Notes: a model not told the origin generated them from the letters alone. DNA of 64,000 nt from an uncultured Lachnospiraceae bacterium (GCA_902801515.1 CADCII010000003.1:1-64000); one strand, 5' to 3'; shown: positions 27,678 through 35,975, numbered from the stretch's first letter. A program made the numbers and translations.

Positions 27678-27706
27678 TTGAATCCGGAGTAAAGATACGA
27701 TATACT
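27678..27706 (+). promoter_or_regulatory. Promoter upstream of the SEC-C gene
   Basis: TTGAAT at 27678-27683, 17-bp spacer, TATACT at 27701-27706. It gives a leader of about 120 bases before the ATG at 27833. The whole gap 27521-27832 holds only this promoter, the divergent minus-strand promoter and unassigned leader sequence. Confidence 0.6.
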
Positions 27707-27832
27707 GGTCAAGTGCCTGCGCGCAGAGCCGTGACGGAGGTGATTGATCCGTACCGGGAACAGGAAGAGCGCCGCAGCAGGAAAGATCCCGCTGAGGATC
27801 GAGAACAACAGAAGAATAAGAGGTATAAAGAT

Positions 27833-28384
27833 ATGGCATTACTTGAACAGTGGAGAGCTTATGCTTACGATCAGCAGGCTGACAAGAATAAGATGCAGGC
27901 CTTCTGGGCAGATTATTTCGAGAAGGAAAAGAGCGTGTATGAGCAGCTGCTGGAGAATCCGGACGAGGAAGTAAAGGGCACTGTCAAAGAACTGGCTGAG
28001 AAGTACGGACTTGATATCCAGACTATGACCGGTTTCCTGGACGGGATCAATGACTCTCTGAAGGTGAAGAACCCGATCGACACGATGGAAGAAGATACTG
28101 AAGTATCTCTGGCATTTGACAAAGAGATGCTCTATAAGAACATGGTCGATGCCAAGGCTGACTGGCTGTACGGCCTTCCGCAGTGGGAGAACATCTTCGA
28201 TGAGGAAACGCGGAAGCAGTTCTACCTGGAAGCCAAGAAGATGAACACCATCGTTAAGCCGAAGAAGATCGGCCGCAATGAGCCCTGCCCCTGCGGAAGC
28301 GGGAAGAAGTACAAGCAGTGCCACGGCCGCACCAAAGAACTTGAGGCTGAACTTCAGCAGATGCTTGCAGAGCAGGAACAGTAA
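27833..28384 (+). CDS. SEC-C motif protein
   Basis: 183 residues starting [18 protein letters not shown]. The C-terminus carries a full SEC-C zinc-binding motif, [20 protein letters not shown], as at the end of SecA; the helical N-terminal part is a family found in Lachnospiraceae. A role in secretion or ribosome contact is only suggested by the motif. The ATG at 27833 (after AGAGGT) is chosen because the frame upstream of it runs through the promoter region and shows no family-like sequence. ydcF-like follows after 49 bp. Confidence 0.8.
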   Translation: MALLEQWRAYAYDQQADKNKMQAFWADYFEKEKSVYEQLLENPDEEVKGTVKELAEKYGLDIQTMTGFLDGINDSLKVKNPIDTMEEDTEVSLAFDKEMLYKNMVDAKADWLYGLPQWENIFDEETRKQFYLEAKKMNTIVKPKKIGRNEPCPCGSGKKYKQCHGRTKELEAELQQMLAEQEQ

Positions 28385-28433
28385 GTGAGGTTTTGCTCAG
28401 AATACCGGAAATGAATGAGGAGGGAGGTGACCC

Positions 28434-29168
28434 ATGGGTATGATTACGCTGATCGCCGGGGCAGCCTGCCTCCTTTATTATGCGGTTATTGCGGTCTATG
28501 CGGGAATCGACGTCAATTTCGGCTGGTTCTGGATCGGGCTCGGATGCGCGTTCATAATAGTTCATTTTACAGAAAAATCACGAAGCAGGATATTCCATCT
28601 GGGAGGGCGGCTGCTTCTTGCCGCAGTGATACTGGGGCTGTTGATTCTGTCTCTGCAGTGCGTACATGTAATCTCGGGAATGCGTCAGAAAGAGGTTTCC
28701 GATGTGGAGTATGCGATCGTGCTCGGGGCAGAGGTGAAAGGTACCCGGCCGTCCAGATCGCTTCTGATGCGGCTTGAGAAAGCGGCAGAATACGGACTGG
28801 AGAATCCGGGGACGATCTTGATCCTGTCCGGCGGGCAGGGAAATGGCGAGGATATCTCAGAAGCGCAGTGCATGTATAACTATCTGACTGAGAAGGGAAT
28901 CGCGAAGGAGCGCCTTGTCATGGAGGACCGGTCTTGCACAACGAGAGAGAACCTGATGTTTTCCGATGAGCTGACGGGCTGTGCTGACAAAAGATGCGGC
29001 ATTATATCCAACAGCTTTCATATCTGCCGCGCGCTGCTGTATGCAAAGAAAGCAGGATACACAGATCCCGTGGGGCTCCCGGCGCGCAGTGACCCCATTC
29101 TTCAGGTACATCTTGTCATGCGGGAAGCTGTGGCTCTGACAGTCGGGAAACTGAGAGGAATTCTGTGA
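28434..29168 (+). CDS. YdcF/ElyC/SanA-type DUF218 protein
   Basis: 244 residues: about three N-terminal membrane segments (residues 3-20, 27-45, 58-80), then a DUF218 domain with the typical YAIVLGAEVKGTRPS, ILSGGQGNGEDISEAQ and TRENLMFS segments. Members of this family affect envelope integrity in E. coli (ElyC, SanA); the biochemical role is unsettled. Start: ATG at 28434 after a very strong GGAGGGAGGTGA. It is followed at once by the PatB-like aminotransferase. Confidence 0.85.
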   Translation: MGMITLIAGAACLLYYAVIAVYAGIDVNFGWFWIGLGCAFIIVHFTEKSRSRIFHLGGRLLLAAVILGLLILSLQCVHVISGMRQKEVSDVEYAIVLGAEVKGTRPSRSLLMRLEKAAEYGLENPGTILILSGGQGNGEDISEAQCMYNYLTEKGIAKERLVMEDRSCTTRENLMFSDELTGCADKRCGIISNSFHICRALLYAKKAGYTDPVGLPARSDPILQVHLVMREAVALTVGKLRGIL

Positions 29169-29224
29169 TAAAGGAAGATGAGACAGGGATACTTTCAGGC
29201 ATGGTGACCGGGGGAGAGGGATCA

Positions 29225-30466
29225 ATGGATTCTTTCAAATATGATTTTATTTCAATCATGGATCGCAGGGGCAGGGATGCCTATGCGGTAGACGGCGTCG
29301 GCAAAAACAGATGGCAGATCGAGCCGCAGCCGCCGAAGAACGGGTTTGATTTTATCCCCATGTGGGTTGCGGACATGAACTTCCCGACCTGTCCGGCAGT
29401 GACAGACGCGATCATAGAGAGGGCGAAGCATCCTGCATTCGGGTATTTTGAGATCTCTGATGAATACTATGAGTCGATCATCCGCTGGAGACAGAGTTCT
29501 CCTTCTGACGGTGCGGGTATCATACCTCACAGGGACCTGCAGCGGGAGCACATCGGCTATGAGAACGGAGTGCACGGTTTTGTCACCAGCGCAGTACGCG
29601 TGCTGACCCGTCCCGGAGAGAGTATCCTTCTGCACAGTCCGAATTATGTAGGCTTTCGCAGCGACACATGGGCGCAGGGGCGAAAGTGCGAATTCAGTCC
29701 GCTGAAGATGGATGCACAGGGGATCTGGCGCATGGATCTTGACGACATGGCGCGCAGGATCGAGGAAAATGACATTCACGTCATGATCTTCTGTTCTCCG
29801 CAGAATCCCTCGGGAAGGGTCTGGGAGCGGAGCGAGCTGGAAGCGATGATGGAGATGCTCGAGGCTCACAGCGTGGATGTGATCTGCGATGAGATATGGG
29901 CGGACCTGACATTTGAAGGGCACCCGCACACACCTCTCCAGGATGTAAGCCCCTATGCGAGAGAACATGTACTTGCAGCCTATGCCCCGAGCAAAACATT
30001 TAACATCGCAGGACTGATCGGCAGCTACCACATCATTTATAACGATGAACTGCGGAAGCAGGTCACGGAGCAGGGATCCCTGACGAATTACAACGAGATC
30101 AATGTACTGTCCATGCACGCACTGACCGGCGGCTATTCGGAGACGGGAAGAGAGTGGCTGAATGAACTCAACCGCACACTTGAAGGAAACGGGACGTTTG
30201 CCCTTGACTATATCAGACAGAACCTTCCGGGCATCAAGGCAGCAAAGCCGCAGGGAACCTATATGATGTGGCTGGATCTTGCGGAATATCTTGAGACATC
30301 CGGAAAAAGCCTGGATGAGGTGCTTCACGCAGGATGGGACGTCGGCGTCGGCTGGCAGAGCGGCGTACTGTTCGAAGGACCGACCCACATCCGCCTGAAT
30401 CTCGCTTCCCCCCTGTCCAGGATACAGGAAGCATTCCGGCGCATGAAAGAATACGTCTTTATTTAG
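29225..30466 (+). CDS. PatB/MalY-type PLP aminotransferase or C-S lyase
   Basis: 413-residue fold-type I PLP enzyme. MDSFKYDFISIMDRRGRDAY and PMWVADMNFPTCPAV are the MalY/PatB N-terminal signatures. NPSGRVW and DEIWADLTF bind the cofactor ring, and the Schiff-base lysine is in APSKTFNIAGL. The likely reaction is beta-cleavage of cystathionine or another cysteine S-conjugate. The ATG at 29225 has GGGAGAGGG upstream and matches the family start. A GTG at 29165 overlapping the ydcF stop also has an AGAGG and would add 20 residues. The gene converges on the GTPase gene with only 8 bp between stops. Confidence 0.9.
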   Translation: MDSFKYDFISIMDRRGRDAYAVDGVGKNRWQIEPQPPKNGFDFIPMWVADMNFPTCPAVTDAIIERAKHPAFGYFEISDEYYESIIRWRQSSPSDGAGIIPHRDLQREHIGYENGVHGFVTSAVRVLTRPGESILLHSPNYVGFRSDTWAQGRKCEFSPLKMDAQGIWRMDLDDMARRIEENDIHVMIFCSPQNPSGRVWERSELEAMMEMLEAHSVDVICDEIWADLTFEGHPHTPLQDVSPYAREHVLAAYAPSKTFNIAGLIGSYHIIYNDELRKQVTEQGSLTNYNEINVLSMHALTGGYSETGREWLNELNRTLEGNGTFALDYIRQNLPGIKAAKPQGTYMMWLDLAEYLETSGKSLDEVLHAGWDVGVGWQSGVLFEGPTHIRLNLASPLSRIQEAFRRMKEYVFI

Positions 30467-30474
30467 GCACTTAT

Positions 30475-31410
30475 TCACGAACCGGCGGCTGCGTTGAGGA
30501 TCAGTTCATCCGGCGCAGGTGCTGCGGTATACTTTTTAACTCTGAGCTTCAGGTACTTTCTGCGGTAGATGTCGGTCCCGACAAATGCCTCTGTGTCAGC
30601 GAGGATCCATTTCACGCCGACTTCTTCCCGGACATCGAGTCCGAATCCCATATACTGAAGATCTGCCATGCAGCAGGTCATCACGACCCGGCCGGCGTTA
30701 TATCCTGGCATGGGTGCGTCCTGTCGAATCTCAAGCGGATCCGTGAACCGGATCCGTTTTCCTTCGTAATGCTCCGGGTGATCGTGGGCGTCCAGCCAGA
30801 AGGGGATGTATTCCCGCGCTGAGATCTCCAGCTCCGGGACATCCAGCGAGTAGGGCACGAAGAGGTCAAACGCCTTTTCGTGGTATCCCATGGGATCGCG
30901 TCTGAGATAAGAGGCTGTGCGGTTCATGACCCGAAACTGCTGGCTGTATGGCGCAAGCAGTTCTTTGGACGGGCAGTCCCGGAAAATGACCTGGTGTGAA
31001 GCGGATACCATGGTGCTGATGTGCTGCTTCAGATTGGCCATGCAGACACCAAGCGTCGCCCAGTCGAAAAGAGTCACATTAAATGTGGGCTTCATTTCAG
31101 AGGGGAACCTGCCGGCAAGGTCATCCATCATAATGTTCATTTCCACATATACGCGGTCCGGGCGGTATTGCTCCAGCATACGCAGACAGAAATCCGTGAC
31201 ATCTTCCCCATCCTCATAATATGCGGCACTGGTACGGAAAGTGGAAAGGAGGCTTTCATCGTAAGACTCCTCGCCTTCTTCGAAGCACAGGATCAGTGTC
31301 GTACCATACTTATGGAAATAATCGTGAACGATGCAGTCCTGGATGTAGGTGGTCTTGCCTGCCTCCAGAAATCCGTATACAAGTCTGGTATCGATCGTAT
31401 GCGTGCTCAT
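30475..31410 (-). CDS. CobW-type P-loop protein with DUF1980/YcgQ-like C-terminus
   Basis: 311 residues. The N-terminus is a CobW-like GTPase core with Walker A GFLEAGKTT (residues 13-21; most CobW proteins have GFLGAGKTT), and LILCFEEGEESYD and VYVEMNIMMDDL in the switch and Walker B regions. The C-terminal 110 residues (YEGKRIRFTDPL, then PGYNAGRVVMTCCMADLQYMGFGL) resemble the C-terminal domain of YcgQ/DUF1980 proteins, which often sit with a permease and CobW-like genes in metal homeostasis loci. No permease is next to it here. Start: ATG at 31410 after GTGAGGAACC. It lies downstream of the alcohol dehydrogenase on the same strand, separated by a terminator. Metal-cofactor handling is inference. 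Confidence 0.7.
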   Translation of the reverse strand: MSTHTIDTRLVYGFLEAGKTTYIQDCIVHDYFHKYGTTLILCFEEGEESYDESLLSTFRTSAAYYEDGEDVTDFCLRMLEQYRPDRVYVEMNIMMDDLAGRFPSEMKPTFNVTLFDWATLGVCMANLKQHISTMVSASHQVIFRDCPSKELLAPYSQQFRVMNRTASYLRRDPMGYHEKAFDLFVPYSLDVPELEISAREYIPFWLDAHDHPEHYEGKRIRFTDPLEIRQDAPMPGYNAGRVVMTCCMADLQYMGFGLDVREEVGVKWILADTEAFVGTDIYRRKYLKLRVKKYTAAPAPDELILNAAAGS

Positions 31411-31441
31411 TCAAGGTTCCTCACTCTTCCTGATAACACAA

Positions 31442-31465
31442 CAGGCCTGCCGGGGGGCAGACCTG
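31442..31465 (-). terminator. Terminator after the alcohol dehydrogenase
   Basis: 10-bp stem with one wobble pair (CAGGCCTGCC at 31442-31451, GGCAGACCTG at 31456-31465) around a 4-base loop. Read on the minus strand it is followed by the T-rich TTGTGTTAT. Confidence 0.6.
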
Positions 31466-31537
31466 CTGCGGAAATCTTACTGTATGACTATTCCGGTATG
31501 ACAGCATCTCCGAAAACAGTCTCCGATCCGGTTATGA

Positions 31538-32488
31538 TCAGTCGTAGATGCAGACCAGACGTCCGTCGACCTCGCCCCTGCGAAGTCTCTCGATGCCTTC
31601 ACCGATCTCTTCGAACTTGCAGGTATGGATCTTCGGATCCAGCTCGCCGCTTGCAAGAAGCTCAAGGCAGTCACGAAGGTCGTCGGTAGTGCTTCCCTGG
31701 GAACCCTCGATGCTCATTTCCTTGAAAATGAGAGGATAGGTGTTGATCTCTGCTTTGTCTGCAGCCATTCCGACCAGGACGACCTTGCCGTACTGGGCAA
31801 CAGTGTTGATAGCGTCCGCGGTAGTTTTGCCGGCGCCTGCAAAGTCAACGATCACATCAAGATTCTTATCTGCAAAATCAGCGATGCAGGGCTTTACTTC
31901 CTTCGCGCCAAGGCTGAGAGCGAGCTCCTGTGCAGCCGGCTTTCTGGTAGCGACATAGACTTCACAGCCCTTAACAACAGCAATGCGTACAGCAAACTGT
32001 CCCAGGCCGCCGACGCCGATGATGCCGACCTTCATGCCGGGCTTGATTCCGCCGACAGTGCATACAGCATGGTAGGAAGTTGCACCTGCGTCAGTGGCAG
32101 CAGCAGCTTTGGCAACAGACAGTCCCTCCGGAACCTTGACCAGCTGCTCGACCGGAGCGGTCGTCATAGTGCCGTAACCACCGTCACGGGTATATCCGGG
32201 AGTCGTTCCGTCCTTCGCATACAGCGGGCAGACAGAGACAACATCGCCGATCTCATAACCTTCAACACCTTCGCCGATCTCAACGATCTCACCGCAGACC
32301 TCATGGCCCATGATAACCGGAACGTTGAAGCTGGGCATCCAGCTCTCAAGATCCAGAGCACTGACGTCAGAGTGGCACAGACCGCCTGCCAGAGTCTTCA
32401 GAACGACATAACCCGGCTTCGCTTTCGGATCCGGCTTCTCGACAATCTTCAGCGGCTGATGTGTTCCGGTAAATTCCCAACCTTTCAT
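31538..32488 (-). CDS. Zinc-type alcohol dehydrogenase lacking the structural-zinc lobe
   Basis: 316-residue medium-chain dehydrogenase. Catalytic-zinc residues Cys38 (GLCHSDV), His62 and Glu63 (MGHEVCGE) are present, and the nucleotide fold has GVGGLGQFAVRIA. The region after GDVVSVCPLYAKDGTTPG, where most tetrameric ADHs carry four cysteines for structural zinc, is missing, which accounts for a length about 25 residues below the usual 340. Substrate not predictable. Start: ATG at 32488 after GTAAGGAGGTTATGCATC. A strong promoter with a palindrome between its boxes lies upstream, so the gene is probably controlled by a dedicated regulator or a redox sensor. Confidence 0.88.
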   Translation of the reverse strand: MKGWEFTGTHQPLKIVEKPDPKAKPGYVVLKTLAGGLCHSDVSALDLESWMPSFNVPVIMGHEVCGEIVEIGEGVEGYEIGDVVSVCPLYAKDGTTPGYTRDGGYGTMTTAPVEQLVKVPEGLSVAKAAAATDAGATSYHAVCTVGGIKPGMKVGIIGVGGLGQFAVRIAVVKGCEVYVATRKPAAQELALSLGAKEVKPCIADFADKNLDVIVDFAGAGKTTADAINTVAQYGKVVLVGMAADKAEINTYPLIFKEMSIEGSQGSTTDDLRDCLELLASGELDPKIHTCKFEEIGEGIERLRRGEVDGRLVCIYD

Positions 32489-32552
32489 GATGCATAACCT
32501 CCTTACGCATAAACAAAATAAAAAAATGAATAAAGAAACTTTCAGTAAGAAT

Positions 32553-32582
32553 AATTTATCGTCATGAAAGATAAATTGTCAA
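32553..32582 (-). promoter_or_regulatory. Promoter and candidate operator of the alcohol dehydrogenase
   Basis: On the minus strand: TTGACA (32577-32582), 17-bp spacer, ATAAAT (32554-32559), or TAAATT with an 18-bp spacer. An 8-bp perfect inverted repeat (AATTTATC at 32553-32560, GATAAATT at 32570-32577, 9-base spacer) fills the space from -10 to -35, the place for a repressor. It does not match the Rex consensus. Confidence 0.6.
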
Positions 32583-32602
32583 GAAAAAAACAAGCAGATA
32601 AG

Positions 32603-32626
32603 GAACAAGTGCCTGTCACTCGTTCA
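32603..32626. repeat. Palindromic repeat, copy A
   Basis: 24 bases that recur, exactly reversed and complemented, at 33103-33126. It forms a hairpin: GAACAAGTG and CACTCGTTC with one mismatch around CCTGT. It lies between the alcohol dehydrogenase promoter and the GntR promoter. The core word is GTGCCTGTCAC. Confidence 0.85.
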
Positions 32627-32642
32627 AATTCAAAGAACCCTC

Positions 32643-32671
32643 TTGACAGGATAGGAACCATGTACTATATT
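32643..32671 (+). promoter_or_regulatory. Promoter of the GntR-ABC cassette
   Basis: TTGACA at 32643-32648, 17-bp spacer, TATATT at 32666-32671: near consensus. Transcription would start about 32678, inside the palindromic operator. Confidence 0.75.
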
Positions 32672-32675
32672 CTAG

Positions 32676-32698
32676 GTGTACTAGTAATGATAGTACAC
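32676..32698. promoter_or_regulatory. YtrA-type operator, autoregulatory
   Basis: Perfect 8-bp inverted repeat GTGTACTA (32676-32683), 7-base spacer, TAGTACAC (32691-32698), which equals GTGTA-N13-TACAC. The B. subtilis YtrA operator is AGTGTA-N13-TACACT, so spacing and core agree. It covers the start of transcription, as expected for repression by the GntR protein encoded just downstream. Confidence 0.75.
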
Positions 32699-32718
32699 AC
32701 AATACAAAGGAGACAGAC

Positions 32719-33087
32719 ATGTTTCAGATTGATCCGTTAAACAGAACGCCGGTATATGAACAGCTGATCCGGCAGACAGAGCGCTTCGTGCTCACGGGCA
32801 TATTCAAGCCCCAGGACCAGGTTCCTTCGGTGCGTGCTCTCTCGGTTGAACTTGGAGTAAATCCGAATACGATCCAGAAGGCATACAGCCAGATGGAGGC
32901 GTCGGGAATTCTTCAGTCTGTTCCGGGCAGAGGCCGGTTCGTCACGGGAGAAGCGAAAGAGATCATCGGGCGTCAGAAGAGGGAACAGCTGAATATCCTT
33001 CGGGAACGGCTGAAGGAATTCGCAGAGGCAGGGATCACAAGGCCCGAGATAGAGAACTGCCTGGATGAAGTGTACGGGAATAAGTAA
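32719..33087 (+). CDS. GntR-family regulator, YtrA subfamily
   Basis: 122 residues, the short YtrA type: an N-terminal winged helix (PVYEQLIRQTERFVLTGIF, then PSVRALSVELGVNPNTIQKAYSQME, then VPGRGRFV) and a short helical tail without the ligand-binding domain of larger GntR proteins. YtrA-type regulators repress neighbouring ABC transporter genes and respond to wall-active compounds in Bacillus. Start: ATG at 32719, ten bases after AAGGAG. Its own promoter and operator lie directly upstream; a repeat element begins three bases after the stop, then the ABC ATPase follows. Confidence 0.92.
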   Translation: MFQIDPLNRTPVYEQLIRQTERFVLTGIFKPQDQVPSVRALSVELGVNPNTIQKAYSQMEASGILQSVPGRGRFVTGEAKEIIGRQKREQLNILRERLKEFAEAGITRPEIENCLDEVYGNK

Positions 33088-33090
33088 CCA

Positions 33091-33127
33091 TGAACGAGTG
33101 ATTGAACGAGTGACAGGCACTTGTTCA
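33091..33127. repeat. Palindromic repeat, copy B
   Basis: TGAACGAGTG (33091-33100), AT, TGAACGAGTG (33103-33112), ACAGG, CACTTGTTCA (33118-33127). The last two arms pair with one wobble. Bases 33103-33126 are the exact reverse complement of copy A. It begins three bases after the gntR stop and could form a stem between gntR and the ATPase gene. Confidence 0.85.
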
Positions 33128-33162
33128 GTATGGGCGCTTGTTCAGCATGAAGGAGTGTTGAG

Positions 33163-34080
33163 ATGATTAAGGCGGATGGTGTTCGTAAGTTATTTGGGAT
33201 GAAGGAGGCGCTGAGCGGGATTTCCTGCAGTATTCCGGACGGGAGTATCTATGGCCTGGTTGGGTCGAATGGTGCGGGAAAGTCTACGCTTCTGAGAATC
33301 CTTTCAGGGGTGTACAGGCCGGATGCAGGTTCGGTGATGATCGACGGAGCGTCTGTCTGGGAGAATCCGGAAGCGAAGGGTAAGGTCACGCTGGTGGCGG
33401 ATGAGGTATATTTTCCCGCCGGGACGACGCTGGAGAAGATGGCTGCGCTGATGGCTGCGGCTGATCCTGGATTTGACAGGGGACGGCTTGCGTATATGTC
33501 GGATCTTCTGCACCTGGATGTGAAGGCTTCCCTGGGGAGTTTTTCCAAGGGAATGAAGAGGCAGGCTGCGATCGCGCTGGCCCTGTGCCGCAAACCGAAG
33601 TACCTGCTTCTGGATGAGGCTTTTGACGGACTTGATCCTGTGATGAGACGCCTGGTGCGCGGCCTGCTGGCGGAGGAGATCATGGACCGGCAGATGACGA
33701 CGGTGATCACGTCACACTCACTCAGGGAACTGGAGGATACCTGCGACACTCTGGCGCTGCTGCACAGGGGCGGCCTTATCCTGGAGAGTGATATCGGAAC
33801 TCTCAAGACGAACCTGTTCAAGGTCCAGATAGCGTTTGAGGATGATTTTGATAAGAGCAGGTTTGAGGGGATCGAGATTCTGGACTTCAGGAAGAGCGGT
33901 TCTGTTGCGACTATGATCGTGAAGGGAGACAGCAGTCAGGCGGCGGCTGTGCTCCGGGAAATGAATCCGCTTCTGATGGATATTCTTCCGCTGAGTCTGG
34001 AAGAGGTCTTTGCTTATGAAATGGAAGCTCTGGGGTACAGCTTTACGGCGCAGGGGATTGCGTTTGCTGATGAGTCCTGA
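33163..34080 (+). CDS. ABC transporter ATP-binding protein (YtrB-like)
   Basis: 305-residue ATPase. Walker A is GSNGAGKST; LGSFSKGMKRQAAIALAL holds the ABC signature in the variant form SKGMKRQ; YLLLDEAFDGLDP is Walker B with the D-loop; TSHSLREL carries the switch histidine. The C-terminal 80 residues are the accessory domain common to YtrB/EcsA-type exporters. With the following permease it likely forms an export or membrane-stress pump, controlled by the upstream YtrA-like repressor. Start: ATG at 33163 after AAGGAGTGTTGAG. Confidence 0.92.
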   Translation: MIKADGVRKLFGMKEALSGISCSIPDGSIYGLVGSNGAGKSTLLRILSGVYRPDAGSVMIDGASVWENPEAKGKVTLVADEVYFPAGTTLEKMAALMAAADPGFDRGRLAYMSDLLHLDVKASLGSFSKGMKRQAAIALALCRKPKYLLLDEAFDGLDPVMRRLVRGLLAEEIMDRQMTTVITSHSLRELEDTCDTLALLHRGGLILESDIGTLKTNLFKVQIAFEDDFDKSRFEGIEILDFRKSGSVATMIVKGDSSQAAAVLREMNPLLMDILPLSLEEVFAYEMEALGYSFTAQGIAFADES

Positions 34081-34121
34081 GGTTACGGTATATATGGTAT
34101 ATAGAGAAGGAAGGGTATGAG

Positions 34122-35975
34122 ATGACTGGAATGGCTGTAAATGTAAATATGGCAGACAGGGTGGTTAAGAGTGTCCCGGTGCGCAGGAACAGGGGATTGT
34201 TTGACGGGGCACTGATTATGGAAGGACTGCGCAGGACCAGGACGCTTGCCCTGATCATGGGGATTCTGGCGTGGACCGCGGCGGTACTGGTCCCGGTGAT
34301 GAGAGGCGGGTACGGACCGCAGACGCCGGTGCTGTACGGACCGGTCCAGATCAATCCGGTATTGCTTTTGTGCGTTCCGGTGTTTGCGCCGTTTCTGACG
34401 ATGAAGGCATTTGACTTTTTGAACAGCAGAGCAGGAAGCGACATGTTTCATTCATTTCCGGTGAAACGCCAGTCGCTGGCAGTCAGCTTCCTGACAGCGG
34501 TATCAATGTGGCTAATCATTATAATCGGCCTGAGCATCCTGCTGTCCATGGCAAGCTGTGCAGTCATGCATTCATCCGTCACTCTGGACAAGTCGCACCT
34601 GGGAATCTGGTTTCTGCAGATGCTGGCAGGCTCATTTCTGGTGGAAATGAGTGTGTTCCTCGCGATGTCGGTTACGGGTACGTATCTCACAAATATCGTG
34701 ACTGCTATGGGACTGATCTTCCTGCCCAGATTCCTGATCATTGCAGCAGGACAGATGCTGGCGGAGATGGTGCCCATGATCAGCAGTGCGCATCTGCCGC
34801 TGTTTTTCACAAACCGGCTCAATACAGTCACCGGACTGATCTTCAGCTATTTCCTGGGTGCGTTCTACATGAGTGAAGCCGGGCCGCTGTACTATATGCC
34901 GTCCGTGATCTATACATTTGTCCTTGCTCTGATCTACGCACTGATCGGCTGCGTACTGTTTGTCCGCCGCCCCTCGGAGACGGCCGGCAGGCCGACACTC
35001 GGAGAAAAACTTCAGGGCGCTACAAGGATTGGGATCGGATTCCTGATCACGGTGCCTGCGGCTATGGCAATCTGCACGGATATTGCAGACCGCGTCCGGA
35101 CACGTTCTCTGTCGGAGATCGCGGTACTCATCGCCCTGTTCCTTACCGCATTCGGCGCCATGTTCGTCTATGAATATCTGAGTGCGCACCGTCTTCTTTC
35201 ATGGAAGGCAATGCTCACCGGGATCGCAGCAGTCCTGGTACTGGACGCGCTCTGGGTCGGGGGCGGCCTCCTGATGGCACACGCCTACAGCACAGAACAT
35301 TTTGACAGGGAAAAGATCGAATCTGTCGAACTTACATCCGAAGGATACTATAACGCTGCCGAACTGTTCAGTTCAGCCGGTGAGTACCGGCAGGAATACT
35401 GGGGAAATAAACTGCGCAAAGTGCCGCTTACAGACGAACGCATACTGAGCATTGCAGCGCTTCGCCATGAACAGACCGCACAGGAGACCGAACTTCTGGA
35501 TGAAGTTGAGATCCTGGAAAATGAAGCAGTTGATCCGGATTCTGCCTTCGACAGCCAGTATGTCACCCTGGAGACGAAGATACGTTTTGCAGGCGGAAGA
35601 GAAGTGTACAGGAATCTGAATTACACCAATGAAGATCTTGCCCTCATCTGGGAAGCCGCAGCACCTCTGATCGGAGACAGCATGCTGGAACTTCCCCGCG
35701 CGGAAGAACTGACCGATGTCTATGCGCAGGATTATTACAGCATAGATATGGTAAAAGCCTATGAGACTTACCAGGAAGAACTCAGGAAACTTGCTCCGGA
35801 AAAATGGGTCAGAATCCTGTCCGATCCTGACTCCTACAGTGAGGAAGTCCTCCAGTTCTACACCATCAGAAATGGGATCTACACAATGGGCGCCCTGCCC
35901 GTGACCAAAGACTTCCCGAAGACATGGAAACTGCTGGAGGGATCGCGCATACCGGCTGAAACCGAAGCTGGCTGA
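34122..35975 (+). CDS. ABC transporter permease (ABC-2/YtrC-like) with soluble C-terminus
   Basis: 617 residues. About ten membrane segments between residues 45 and 390 (first pair LALIMGILAWTAAVLVPV and LLCVPVFAPFLTM), with the last ending GGGLLMAHAYSTEHF. About 225 hydrophilic residues follow, probably outside the membrane. This shape matches the permeases paired with YtrA/YtrB-type genes in Firmicutes. Substrate unknown. Start: ATG at 34122 following GAAGGAAGGGTATGAG. Its TGA is the first triplet of repeat copy C. It forms one cassette with the GntR and ATPase genes. Confidence 0.85.
   Translation: MTGMAVNVNMADRVVKSVPVRRNRGLFDGALIMEGLRRTRTLALIMGILAWTAAVLVPVMRGGYGPQTPVLYGPVQINPVLLLCVPVFAPFLTMKAFDFLNSRAGSDMFHSFPVKRQSLAVSFLTAVSMWLIIIIGLSILLSMASCAVMHSSVTLDKSHLGIWFLQMLAGSFLVEMSVFLAMSVTGTYLTNIVTAMGLIFLPRFLIIAAGQMLAEMVPMISSAHLPLFFTNRLNTVTGLIFSYFLGAFYMSEAGPLYYMPSVIYTFVLALIYALIGCVLFVRRPSETAGRPTLGEKLQGATRIGIGFLITVPAAMAICTDIADRVRTRSLSEIAVLIALFLTAFGAMFVYEYLSAHRLLSWKAMLTGIAAVLVLDALWVGGGLLMAHAYSTEHFDREKIESVELTSEGYYNAAELFSSAGEYRQEYWGNKLRKVPLTDERILSIAALRHEQTAQETELLDEVEILENEAVDPDSAFDSQYVTLETKIRFAGGREVYRNLNYTNEDLALIWEAAAPLIGDSMLELPRAEELTDVYAQDYYSIDMVKAYETYQEELRKLAPEKWVRILSDPDSYSEEVLQFYTIRNGIYTMGALPVTKDFPKTWKLLEGSRIPAETEAG

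Noticed and set aside
27425-27832. N-terminal extension of the SEC-C gene to 27425
   Set aside because: It would cross the minus-strand gene and both promoters, and the sequence is low-quality protein; the family start is MALLEQWR at 27833.
31625-32497. 290-codon plus-strand frame opposite the alcohol dehydrogenase
   Set aside because: The minus-strand frame has catalytic-zinc and nucleotide-fold motifs, a ribosome-binding site and a promoter; the plus-strand frame has none.
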